Shown here piece after piece: positions 1 through 10,103 of a DNA stretch of 64,000 nucleotides. Position 1 is the first letter of the stretch. Every line of letters starts with the position of its first letter. The position numbers and the translations under genes are program-made. This DNA comes from Hirsutella rhossiliensis (Eukaryota > Ascomycota > Sordariomycetes > Hypocreales > Ophiocordycipitaceae), in the NCBI RefSeq assembly GCF_020360975.1, contig NW_025408668.1, positions 5,456,001-5,520,000 on the forward strand, read 5' to 3'. The notes below the pieces were generated by a model. The model ran no database searches. It was not told where the DNA came from and worked only from the letters and a program-made list of their open reading frames with translations.

Positions 1-118
1 GTTGCTGTCAAAGTAGAAACACCCAGGCCACACGCTGATGTGCATGATTCTGTCCTCTCGCATAGACCGCCTCGCCTTCTTGCCTCCCTCCATATCCCTT
101 ACTGCACACTCACACCTG

Positions 119-1618
119 CTACTCCTTCTTAATCAGGCTGTCAAACAAGGGCTTGAGAAACAGAGCGCTCTGCTTCGGATACCGCTTCTGCCCGTCCTCG
201 TAGTCGACGTAGCAGACGCCAAAGCGGGTGCGGTATCCCTCGGCCCACTCAAAGTTGTCCAGCAGGGACCACGCAAAGTACGCGCGAACGTCGACGCCGT
301 CGAGGCGCACGGCATCGGCCATGGCGGCGATGTAGGAGTCGTAGTAACGGACGCGGAAGTCGTCGGCGAGGGCCTGGTCGCGCGGCATGTCGCTCTCGCC
401 CTTGATGCTGGTGCCGTTCTCGGTCACGTAGATGGGCGGGTGGCGGTAGCGGCGGCTGATCCAGACGAGCAGGTCGCGGAAGCCCGGGGCGCACGGCCGC
501 AGCCAGGGGCACTGCGTCTCCGGGCCGATGCAGTCGCCGTTTTTGTTGTGGAAGAGCACGTCGACGTGGCCGGTGTGGTCGAGCGGGTCCGGGCCGGCGT
601 CGCGGTGGCGGATGTAGTTTGTCGTGTAATGGTTCATGCCGTAGAAGTCGCTCGAGCCGCGCACCAGGGCCAGCTCGTCGGGCGTAAAGGTGGGCAGGCG
701 GGCGCCCAGCTGGCGGCGCATCGAGGCCGGGTAGTCGCCGTGGTAGATGGGGTCTGCGAACCAGGCTATGACGAACTCGAGCTTGCGCTGGCAGGCCTCG
801 GCGTCGGCCGGGTCGGCGGCGTCCCAGGGGAAGACGGCGTCGCCGTTGAGCACGATGCCGATGCGGCCCTGTCCGCCCGTCGGCGGCGCAAAGTCATCGC
901 GGTAGGCCCGGACGGCGCGGCCGTGGGCGACGAGCAGAGAGTGTCCGACAAGCCAGGGCTCGGTGGCGCTGTCGCCGCCCTCGGGGCTGCGGACTCGATC
1001 GGAGCAGCGGCCCGGGGCGAACTGGCCGATGCCGTAGCCGAGAACGGCAGAGCACCAGGGCTCGTTAAAGGTCGCCCAGTGCCGCACCCGGGGCAAGGCG
1101 GCAAAGACAAGACGGGCATAGCGCTCAAAGTCGAGGGGGAACTCGGTGCGGTCCAGCGGCCCGCCGTAGCGCCGGTCCAGCTCCTCGGGCACGTCCCAGT
1201 GCGAGAGGGTGACCAAGGGCGTGATGCCGGCGTCGAGCAGGGCGTCGACGAGGCGGGCGTAGTGGTCGAGGCCCGGCTGGTTGACCGGGTCGTGGCGGCC
1301 GCCCAGGGGCACGACGCGCGTCCACGAGACGGAGAAGCGGTAGGCGGTGGCGCCGAGCGACTTGAGCAGGGCCACGTCGTCGGCGGTGCGGTTGTACGAG
1401 TCGCAGGCCACGTCGCCCGAGGTGCCGTCGGCGATCTTGCCGGCTTTTTTGCAGAAGGTGTCCCATATGCTGGGGCCGCGGCCGTCCTTGTCGACGGCGC
1501 CCTCGATTTGGTATCTGGGAACCGAGCGGCTAGTATTAGCATGTCCAGAAGCTGAAGGGACGAAATGGACTCACGAGGCCGTGGCAAAGCCCCAGAGAAA
1601 GTCGCTGCGTAGAGCCAT
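119..1618 (-). CDS. GH1 family beta-glucosidase, intracellular type
   Basis: Glycoside hydrolase family 1 enzyme that removes terminal beta-linked glucose from cellobiose and aryl-glucosides. Exons are 1618-1575 and 1514-119, with a 60-bp GTGAGT..CAG intron; together they encode 479 residues, usual for the family. The short first exon supplies the family N-terminus (DFLWGFATAS) and the second continues with YQIEGA. The acid/base Glu lies in TFNEP (about residue 166) and the nucleophile Glu in YVTENG (about residue 380). WSLLDNFEWAEGY near the end forms the aglycone site. No signal peptide is visible, so the enzyme is probably cytosolic, like the inducible GH1 enzymes of cellulolytic fungi. 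The start ATG is the only one giving the complete TIM-barrel N-terminus. The family call is very secure; the substrate is inferred. Confidence 0.93.
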
Positions 1619-1816
1619 TGTCCTGGTGTTTCCGAAAGGCTTGTGTAAACGTGTGTGCCTGACAGGCGAGGGGACCCTGTTTCTTCTCGACCAAAGGGCT
1701 CGACGACGACTTCTTTTGGTCTCTCTACCTATAGGTAGATGCTTTTGCCAAGGACGAGGTGAAGCTCATCCGTCATGCCGGAGTGATGAGAGAGAAGATG
1801 GAGGTCAAGCAACGCA

Positions 1817-1877
1817 CACACACACACACAAATACACACGCACATATATATATTTGACAAGCCATATATATATATGG
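1817..1877. repeat. CA/TA microsatellites
   Basis: A run of alternating A and C (about 1817-1830) is followed closely by two alternating TA runs (about 1845-1853 and 1864-1875). They are simple repeats in the GH1 upstream region, with no sign of a coding role. Confidence 0.85.
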
Positions 1878-2281
1878 ACGTGTATTCCGGAATGAACGTG
1901 CATATGCTAGGGGCGAGATGGTCGTCCATATACTCACCCGCCTGGCGGAGAAGCTAATGCAGCCGCCGGCCACAGACGGTCAAAGTGGACAGAGCATGAC
2001 ATGGAAAACGGGCCAAGGAGCCCACATGGCATTTTTATACCTTGGTCCCCTTGTTGGACAAAGCCGGTCGTTGCTCTTTGTATGGCAGCCGAGACTTGGG
2101 GGACCAGAGGTTGGGTCGATGCTACGGTGCAAGGCAGGGCGGCAAGGAGGAGGCAAGAGGACAGCGAGAAGAAGGTTGCTCATGATTTGTTTTACCCGCT
2201 CAGCGCCCGACCAGGTAGGTCATAAGGCAGGGAGGCAATGCCGTCGGTCGGCATAACTGGTGGCCACGGTGCGGAGCCGGT

Positions 2282-2317
2282 GGGTTTGCTGGGTTTGCTG
2301 GGTTTGCTGGGTTTGCC
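2282..2317. repeat. Four tandem copies of a nine-base unit
   Basis: GGGTTTGCT is repeated three times without change, and the fourth copy differs only in its last base. This is a short minisatellite in an intergenic region. Confidence 0.9.
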
Positions 2318-2862
2318 AGCATTAGGCGGTATTGCGAAGAAGTCGGACTAGACCCGCTGCGGCGGCCCGCGCATCCGAAAAGCCAGAAGCTCCTTGGGGA
2401 CAAAAGGGCCGTAGCGGGTAAAATCCTCCCGGCGGGCGCTCGTTTCTAAACCTAGTACTCTTTTATAGAGTATATTCGTGCATTGCATGCATGAAGAGGT
2501 ACATACAAGAAGAAGACAGCTAGTTACAGCATTGCCAGCTCCGTTGTCGGACTGTTGGAAACGTCGCCAAGTGTTAGGCGGGCGCGGCGGCCAGAGCCAA
2601 CCAAGCGCGACCTACCCGGCACCTTCCACACTGCGGAGTGGGTATTAGTACCTTGGTTGCCATGGCCCATGACCAGCAATTGCCACTGCCACCTCTTTCC
2701 CCCGTCCTCGTCCGTCTCAACTGCCAGACTCACCTCTATTCTCCCTCCCTCTCCCCTTCCCTCCCTCCGCCTCAACTTCAGGCAGGCACCACGCACCCTC
2801 TTCAGCAAGACTCAAAAATCCCCTCTCCCTCTCCCTCCCCCTCCCCCTCGCATCTCTCCACC

Positions 2863-2976
2863 ATGGCAGACCCTCAAGCATGTCGGAGCCGCACAGCACA
2901 TCGCCGACCAAGCGCCGGCACTCCCCCAGCGCCGGGCGCGCCGCCAAGGTTCCACGGCCCTCGGAGCCTCGGATGA
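2863..2976 (+). other. Upstream ORF overlapping the next gene's start
   Basis: An ATG in a near-ideal context (CACCATGG) opens a 37-codon frame. It overlaps, in another frame, the start of the DUF7924-like gene 17 bases downstream. The main-frame ATG at 2880 has a weaker context (CAAGCATGT). If transcription starts upstream, ribosomes would meet this ATG first, so it could limit translation of the main frame. It could also mean that an upstream exon is missing from my model. Confidence 0.4.
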
Positions 2977-4236
2977 GCCCCAAGGAACTCCCGCCCGCCA
3001 GCTTCTACACGGACCTCTCCGTCCAGCACCTCACCAGGAGTGCACTCCGACGGCTCGACACCGAAAACCGCGCCCTCCAAATCGCCTCCTATCCGCCCCC
3101 GGCCATGACTGGCATCACGCTGCCTATCGACATGTACCTCGCCTTCTGTATTCCTGAATTGAGGGACCAGCTGCAGAAAATTGCCCGCAACGGTGGCTTG
3201 GATCTCTCCGACCTGAGAGGTGTAAGCCACATCCCGTCGTGCCTGGTGTTGAAGTCTTGACCGACCTCCAAACCAGCACCGGAACCAGATGACAACCACA
3301 TGGAGCCTGCCAGAGTCAAACAAATGCCACGAGTCTGGGGCTCCCATAAAGACCAACAGCACACCAGCCACCAGCTCGTCCAAGGCCACGGGTCCCTTTG
3401 ATGACAATTTCCAGCAGCACTTGGCCGACAGCCGCGTCCTTGCCCTTCGAATCGACAATTTCCGCGAAGACGCCCTCGACCGGCCCGACAACATCAACGC
3501 CCTCAAGCGAGCCATCGCCCGTCCCAGGCCCAGGACGCTGGCCCTTTCCAAAATCAAACAGGGTTTCTATGATTCCTTCTTGGCCGTCCATGCGCAGGCC
3601 GTCACCAAGGCGCACGTCATGGCAAATGTCATCCCCCTCATCGAAGGAGAGGCCGGCGGCGACCACCGTGCCGCAACCGGCATCCCCTTCACCAATCTCG
3701 AGTATTTGACCCAGGAACCTATTGTGGCCGGCCAGCCCGACATCTTCTATGGCGCGCCCCCCGACGTCCTGGTGCCCGAACTTCGCGACCTTCGCAACAT
3801 GATCGTCCCTTCGGTTAATAACGATGTCCCCGTCCTACCCAACTTTTTTGTCAGCGTGACAAGTCCCGGCGGCGATCACTCCACCGCAATGCGGCAAGCG
3901 TGCTACCACGGAGCCCTGGGGGCGCGAGGCATGCAGAGTCTGCAGTCGTACAAACAGCCGGACCCTGAATTCGACAGCAACACCTATACACTGACGTCGA
4001 TATACCATCGTGGCCGCCTCGAAATGTACGCCACGCATCTTACGCGCCCCGTCGTCCCTGGACAACTACCTGGGTACGCCATGACGCCGGTTGGCCAATG
4101 GTCCCTCAACGCGAGCCCTGACACTTTCCGACGGGGCGTATTGGCCTGGCGCAACGGCAGAGACTGGGCGCAGCGACAGAGGGAAGATGCCCTCAAGCAG
4201 GCACTCTACGTGGCCCGAGAATGGATGCTGACATGA
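2880..4236 (+). CDS. Fungal DUF7924-like protein
   Basis: Protein of unknown function, 429 residues. Exons are 2880-3221 and 3289-4236; the intron has a GTAAGC donor and CAG acceptor in phase 0, and a second AG at 3275-3276 would add four residues in frame. The first 40 residues are basic and disordered (TSPTKRRHSPS). A short conserved block follows (YTDLSVQHLTRSALRRLDTE), then a charged stretch. The C-terminal 230 residues form a globular domain with PDIFYGAPPDVL, LPNFFVSVTSPGGDHSTAMRQACYHGALGAR and a closing tryptophan-rich region. The spaced Asp, then Lys/Ser, then Gln-Ala-Cys-Tyr-His order resembles the large family of fungal proteins named for domain DUF7924, some of which look like degenerate restriction-type nucleases. 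That assignment is from memory and only moderately sure. Confidence 0.65.
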
Positions 4237-4941
4237 TGGCGCTGGTAGTCGACCGTGGATGCTAGACTTGCAGAGCTGGCCAAGTTCTCTTCGCTTACAT
4301 GCTTTCTTCTGTACTGTCACGACGCGGCTCGGAGTTGATTATGGATATTAGCTTGTCGAGTTAGCCAGGTTCTCCTCGCTGACATGCCTACACCGCATTC
4401 TCTTGTACTGTCACGATGGGGCTTGGAGTTGGCTATAGATGCTAGACTCAAACAGCTAGCCAACTTCCCTCGACTTACATGCCCGCACCAGAGGACCAAA
4501 ATGACTGTCCCCTCCGCTGCCGCCATACCACTCCATGCACCTTTAAAACTCCCTCGTATCTCGTTACTTCCCACGGGCCTGACGAGTGCCATCGCGGGAA
4601 CCTGACTAGCCCACGCAGTCGCCGGATCCTCCTCCTCAAGTACGCTGCCACGTCAAAATCATGCCTTGCTCGAATCCTTCTGCGCCTTGTCCCCTGCGGC
4701 GTGTCCCGGCATCCGCATATCCGATATCGCTTGCGGCTGCGGAGACGCGTCTGGGCGTCGCGAGTCCACCGCCTCTCTGTGCGTCGTACGAGTGGGCCCC
4801 CTCATCAAGGAGGGTGCAGCGCCCCGCCCGTCCTGGCCAGCCTGCTGGTGCCGGGCAAGAAACCGGGGCTCGGGGAGGGGGACTGACTACGCTGACTAGC
4901 AGGGCCTCTCTCGCCCGGAAAGGGCCCGGAGCCGCACCCGT
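4237..4941. other. Intergenic with diverged tandem repeat
   Basis: This is the gap between the convergent ends of the DUF7924-like gene and the GFA-type gene. The first third is a diverged minisatellite, listed separately. The rest (4500-4940) is GC-rich with several short open frames but no recognisable domain. Confidence 0.55.
4256..4485. repeat. About 2.6 diverged tandem copies, period 86-94
   Basis: Copies begin near 4256, 4342 and 4436. Shared landmarks in order are TGGATNNTAG, CCARGTTCTC, TCGCTNACATG, then CTGTACTGTCACGA and GGAGTTG. The last copy stops after the ACATGCC landmark. The copies differ at many positions, so the duplication is old. Confidence 0.7.
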
Positions 4942-5692
4942 CTAATCCTCCCGGTCTTGCATTTTCCGCTTGCCAGAGGAGGACGCAGACTCCGTCTCCA
5001 TGTCGGCATCGCTGTCGCTGCCGGCGGCGTACTCGACAATCTCCCACTCGACGCTGACCCTGCCGTCGTGCGATCGCTTGACGCCCTGGGCGCGGCGCAT
5101 GTTGCCCAGGCGTGTGCCCTCGACCAAGCCGTCGAACCAGGGGACGCCAAACGACTCGCGCAGGGCCGCGGACCTGGTGGGCGTGGCGGGGGCGGGCGTC
5201 CGGTCCCGCCCCCCGGCGTCGTCGTCGAGCTCGTCCGGGATGAGGCCCATGTCCTCGAGATCGCGGAGGTCATCGCGGAGGAGACTGCCGATGGTGAGGT
5301 TGATGTAGTCGGCCTCGCTGAGCGGGCTCTCGGACCAGTAGGACAACGGGGTGCCGCAGAAGCCGCAGAAGTGGCGCTTGGAGTGCTCCTGGCTGGGGTG
5401 CGTGTAGACGCGGCGGATCATGGTGTGCGTCTCGTCGGGGAAGAAGGCAAAGGTGGTGCTGTGGTACCACGACAGCGGCACGCGGATGTAGGCGGCGAGG
5501 GGCGTGGCCAGGGGTATCTCTGTCGGTGGGTTAGCTCCGCGTTTGTGCCGGTCCCGGAAGGACGGACGTACGGTGAAGCGGCTCGGTGTTGAAAAGGACC
5601 TGGGCTTCCTTGACGCCGTCTTGGGGCACGGCGATGATGTAGCGGTTCCGGCCGCACTGGCAGCCGCCTCGCAGCGGTCGCAGCTCGCTCAT
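4942..5692 (-). CDS. GFA/CENP-V domain zinc-binding protein
   Basis: Member of the glutathione-dependent formaldehyde-activating (GFA) / CENP-V fold family, 232 residues. Exons are 5692-5572 and 5519-4942 (GTACGT..CAG, phase 1). The N-terminal exon carries the first zinc ligands in GGCQCGRNRY. The second has SWYHSTTFAFFPDE, then HFCGFCGTPLSYW, the second CxxC pair typical of the fold. The last 90 residues are acidic and low in complexity. Few members have a known substrate, so the original formaldehyde name should not be taken as a function. The start was chosen at MSELRPLRGG because it directly precedes the first Cys motif; the frame stays open further upstream. Confidence 0.85.
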
Positions 5693-6709
5693 GGCTGGCG
5701 GGATGGACGAGAAAACCGGCTTCGTTGGGGCGCGAGTGGGTTCTGGCCCGCGAGTGGACGAGGGCCGCGCGGGTTGGTGAGTCGAAGCACAAGCCGGCGG
5801 AGACTCTCTGCGGCGCGCAAAGCAGCGGGGATATAAAGGGTTGGTAGCTGGGAGGCCGTTCGGTATGCAAGCCTCTTTTCTCCGCCGCTGCGCCTCGGCC
5901 GCGGTGTGGAAGGAGATGGAACCCGGGTGACGGTGCGAGAAGCCAGTCGGAAAGGTGGAGGGGGATGAATTGTTGGTTTCTGTTGGTTGGCGTTGCGCGC
6001 TGACGAAAGTCCACCGAGTCGCGGGCGAGGTCCCCGCAAGGAGGGGCGAAGCTGCATGTGCTAGCATCCTCTGGGACTCGAGGTACCTGACTCGAGGTAC
6101 CTCGGCCCTGTTGCCTCCCGTCGTCAGCGACCGTGGACGTCGGCCAGAGCAGTGCACCTACCGCCTGGAGGCCCGGGGCCTACAGTGGGAGAGGCGCCCC
6201 CCCTCCGAGATGGCCGGCAGAGGCGGACCGTGGAAGCCGGTCATCGCTGACAGGCCAGCCCTGCGAGGCGGCGGCGGGCTGTTTCCCACCTATTACCTCA
6301 TCGTCTGCTAGGTAGAAGCCCGGTATCGATACTCAAGCTCATGGCCTCGACTTACACATCAGCAAAGGAAAGAGTTCCAGACGCCGACCATCACATGTAA
6401 CTCTAGCAATAGAAACGGGCCTGCTTCTCTCCCGTTTCTACCTTTCTTTACTTTTCTCACTGCCTAGGCTATCCGCGCACGCACATCCAGAGCAGCCGCC
6501 TCCTGCACGGTGACCTCAACCCCCTCTGCCCTCTCCGTTTTCGTCATCTCCCCTCCTCCCGTCTCCCAGCCTCGCCATCCCATACCCAACATCGCTGCCA
6601 AATCCGCCCCCATCCATTGCCTATTCATCTCGTTCCATTGCACACTAGGACAAGCAACAAAGACAAGAGACAATCATAATAAAGCGTCAACCGCCGCCCC
6701 TACGCAACA
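5693..6709. other. Divergent intergenic region, no gene seen
   Basis: This is about 1 kb between the head-to-head GFA-type and aldo-keto reductase genes, so it should hold both promoters. The right part (about 6420-6700) is rich in C and T, as is common upstream of fungal start codons. A direct duplication, GACTCGAGGTACCT, is visible at about 6073-6100. No coding sequence is recognised. Confidence 0.6.
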
Positions 6710-7616
6710 ATGGGCGAGCTCGGCATCACAGACGGCATCCCCATCCCCAAGACCGACGTCTCCATGCCGAGACTCGGCTTCGGCGTCTACCAGCTCTACG
6801 GCGACGCCTGCCAAAAAGCCGTCCTCGCCGCCATCGACGCCGGCTTCCGCCATGTCGACTCGGCCCAGATGTACCGCAACGAGTCCGACGTCGCCGCCGC
6901 CGTCGAGCAGTCGCCCCTGCGCCGCCAGGACGTCTTTCTCACCACAAAGATACACACGGCCACGAGCACGCCCGAGAGCACGTACCAGAACGCCCTCGAC
7001 AGCGTCAACAAGATTGGCGGCCCTGGCGGATACGTCGACCTCTTCCTCATCCATGTTCCCGGGTCCAGTCGCGAGGCCAGAGAGCAGCTGTGGAAGGCCC
7101 TGGAGAGGCTCCATGACGAGGGCAAGGCCAAGGCCATTGGCGTCAGCAACTTTCGCATCCAGCACCTCGAGGAGATGAAGGAGTACGCCCGCGTCTGGCC
7201 GCCCCATGTGAACCAGCTCGAGGTACGTTTCGCGCATGCTACAAGCTCATGACCCCGGGAGTGTGCTGACCGGCAATCCGCAGCTCCATCCCTGGTGCCA
7301 GCACCGCGAGCTCGCCCAGTTCTGCCGCGACAACAGCATCATCCTGCAAGCCTACTCCCCCCTCTCCTGCGGCGAGAACCTTGACGACAAGACGCTGGGC
7401 GCCGTCGCCGCCAAGCACGCCAGGTCCCCCGCCCAGGTCTTGATCCGCTACGGCCTGCAAAAGGACTGGGTCCCGCTGCCCAAGAGCGGCACCCCGGACC
7501 GCATCAAGCAAAACGCCGCCGTCTTCGACTTCGCCCTCGACCAAGACGACATGAAGAAGCTCGACGCCCTCGACAAGGGCACCACGGGGGCCCTGTTTCC
7601 TGCCAACTTGAAGTGA
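6710..7616 (+). CDS. Aldo-keto reductase
   Basis: NAD(P)H-dependent reductase of carbonyl compounds, 281 residues, a usual length for the AKR barrel. Exons are 6710-7222 and 7284-7616 (GTACGT..CAG, phase 0), and the junction restores the family string NQLE-LHPWCQ. The catalytic tetrad is visible: Asp50 and Tyr55 in HVDSAQMYRNE, Lys80 in FLTTKI, His115 in DLFLIHVPG. The cofactor site appears as VPLPKSGTPDRIKQN (about 240-254), the usual K-S-x-x-x-x-R/N arrangement. The start has context ACAATGG. Substrate cannot be told from sequence; close fungal relatives are often annotated as GCY1-like or 2,5-diketogluconate-reductase-like. Confidence 0.93.
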
Positions 7617-7777
7617 CGGGGGTCGCTTGCGCTTGTCTCGCGCCGCCGACGAGCTGGGCCGGATGGGTTATGGTATGAAGGTGTGGTTTATCGCCCGCTG
7701 GCGGGAAGATTCTTGGCCAGACCGTACATGAGCCTCTCCAGAAAACGAGCTACCTCAAGAACAATGAAGGAAGCTTG

Positions 7778-9709
7778 CTACGCCTTGCCATTGTTCTTTG
7801 CCCACTCGCGTAGCTCATTCTTCTTAATCTTGCCTGTGCTCGTCTTGGGCAGCTCCGACACAATCTCCACCTCCCTCGGGACCATGAACTTGCTAATGTT
7901 GCTCTGGTGCTTGGCCCAAGCGACGACGTCGGCCCCCGTCATCGCTTTGCCCTGCTTGACCGTGACGAAAGCCTTGGGCCGCTCGCCCCAGTGCGAGTCC
8001 GGGACGGCCACGACGCCGGCCTCGAGGACGTCCGGGTGCTGGACAAGCTGGCTCTCGAGGGCGATTGACGAGATGTTTTCGCCGCCCGAAATGATGATGT
8101 CCTTTGCGCGGTCGAGAATCTGCGCGCTGCCGTCCGGGTGCCACACGGCCAGGTCGCCCGAGTGAAGGCCGCCGCCGGCGAAGAGCTTGCGCGTCGCTTC
8201 GGGGTCCTTGAAGTAGCCCTTGGCGCAGATGTTGCCGAAGAAGACAATCTCCCCAATCTCCTGCCCGTCCTTGGCCACGTCTGTCAGGACGCCCTCGGGC
8301 TGGTCCGGCTTGACTACGCGGATGGGCAGGCTGCTGATGAAGCCGTGTCCCTGACGCGCCATCTTGGCGAACTTTTCCGAGGGCGGCAGCTTCTCCCATT
8401 CGGGGAGTTGGTAGCATTTGGTGATGGGGCCGTATGTCTCTGGAGTTGTCCAGTCAGCCATTGAAGCACACGACAGCCTGCAGTGGGACGGACCCGTCAT
8501 GCCGTAAACGTGTACAGGTATGAGGTTCAGGCTTGTCTGGGAGGAGAGTCAGTAAGCAAGGGGCCTCATTGGAACATGGCACTGGGCGCGGACCATTTGC
8601 TCAAAGAGGTGAGCGCTGGGCGGGCTGGCGGCGACGGTGACTTGGACAGGCCGAGAGAGCTTCTCGGCCTCGCTGCACGCGACCAGCAGCGTGTTGACGG
8701 TCGGGGCCGCGTTGAAGTGCGTGATGCCCTCTTCTTTCAGGAGCTTCCAGATCAGAGGGTAGTCTATCTTCCTGAGGCAGAAGTGGACGCCTCGGACGGC
8801 GACGACGGACCAGGGAAAGGTCCATCCCATGGCGTGGAACCTGCATTCATCCTCGTCAGCGTCCCTGCCCACGGGGATCCCGTCGAGCTGGCCTACATGG
8901 GCAGCGTCCAGAGATAGCGGCAGCGGCCGGTGTTGAGGCCGGATTCAATCACGTTGCCCAGGGCGGCGAGATAGGCGCCGCGGTGAGTGAACTCGACGCC
9001 TTTGGGGCGAGAGGTGGTGCCCGAGGTGAAGGGGATGGCGAGCACGTCGTCCTCGTTGCTTGCGTGAGAGTGAAGGTCGGCCCAGCCCCGGCGGCCGTGG
9101 GAGCTGTCGTAGGCCAAGCCCTCCAAGACAGCTTGGTTGAAAGGGCCGCAGTCGGGTCCTTCTGTCCTGTCGGTATCCTGCGGACGAGGGGGACCATCAG
9201 CCGGGACTCGGTCCCGTCACCTTGCTCCAGGGGCTTACCAGGTCGACAATGACGGGCACGGAGGGATGGCGAGTCCTGTAAGCGGCGAGGAGGCCGAGGA
9301 ACTCGTTGTCGACAATGATGCAGTCGACATCGGCAAAGTCAAAGATGTAGGCAATGTCATGCTCCTTGAGCCTGTAGTTGGCCGGGACGATGACGGCGCC
9401 GGCGGCAGCGACGCCGTAGATGGACTCGAGGAAGGCGGGCGTGTTGGGGGCCAGGACGCCGACACGGGTCAGGCCATGGTTCTTGAGGTAGTAGGCCAGG
9501 CCGATGACGCGGGTGGCCAGGTCCTGATAAGAGCGGCGGAGGGTGACGCCGCTGGCGGTGATGTGGAAGACGGCATGGGCATTGGGCTCGATGGCGGCGG
9601 CGCGCTCGAGGAAGAAGGTTGGCGATAGGTGATGGATGTGAGGAGGGTTTGGGGACTGGGGCAGCAGGTGGTTGAGGATGGAGCGGATGCGCGACGGAGG
9701 GCCCGACAT
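7778..9709 (-). CDS. AMP-dependent acyl-CoA synthetase
   Basis: Adenylate-forming ligase that activates a carboxylic acid to the acyl-AMP and then the CoA thioester; 567 residues. Five exons: 9709-9239, 9177-8897, 8840-8594, 8536-8494 and 8439-7778. The phosphate-binding loop [10 protein letters not shown] falls at about 208-217 and the A5 motif YGMTETYG is rebuilt across the third and fourth introns. [12 protein letters not shown] and [15 protein letters not shown] (A7/A8) and the catalytic lysine in [10 protein letters not shown] follow. Introns 3 and 4 both use GTCCG donors; they were chosen because only they restore the family frame. The C-terminus (NNGKA) is not a clear peroxisomal signal. 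The overall pattern suits the medium-chain or aryl acid branch; the true acid is unknown. Confidence 0.9.
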
Positions 9710-9720
9710 GACGCCTTTGG

Positions 9721-9760
9721 GGTGGATGGATGAATGGATGGATGGATGGATGGATGGATG
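9721..9760. repeat. TGGA microsatellite
   Basis: About nine units of the tetranucleotide GGAT/TGGA, with one variant (GAATGG), lie just upstream of the acyl-CoA synthetase start. Confidence 0.9.
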
Positions 9761-10070
9761 GGTCTGTGAGGGAACAAACGGTTGGCCCTAGCTGTACTTC
9801 ATGGGATCAAGCGAGGAGGTTTGGCTATTTGTGTGCGGACAAGGAGGGCCAGTGTGAAGGCGGCGAGAGCGAGGATGTCGTCTGCGATGTGGTTGATTGA
9901 TTACCTACGTATGTATTTTGTTGAAGAATAAATACTCTCGGCCCGAGGAAAGCCAAAAAAAAGCAATGCAAACGTTGAAAAAGGCGTGAGATGAGATGAG
10001 CGGGATTGGATCCGAGAAGCGGGTGAGATGTGATTACGGAGTAAGCAAGAGACGGCACACCATCCAAGGG

Positions 10071-10103
10071 CCTGTAGCATCCGAGGCCCTGTAGCATCCG
10101 AGG
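10071..10103. repeat. Exact 16-bp direct duplication
   Basis: CCTGTAGCATCCGAGG occurs twice, separated by one base. No function is evident. Confidence 0.85.

Larger units (their letters stand above)
1619..2879. other. Intergenic, simple repeats, no gene seen
   Basis: This gap of about 1.26 kb is the promoter side of the GH1 gene on the left and of the DUF7924-like gene on the right. It holds a CA/TA microsatellite, a nine-base tandem repeat and a long CT-rich tract (about 2735-2860) ending just before the right-hand start codon; pyrimidine tracts are common in fungal promoters. I found no open frame with family resemblance. Confidence 0.6.

Noticed and set aside
38..1555. 505-codon open frame on the + strand over the GH1 gene
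   Set aside because: It is the antisense shadow of a GC-rich GH1 gene whose motifs are on the minus strand; its sequence is Val/Ala/Gly-rich without a fold.
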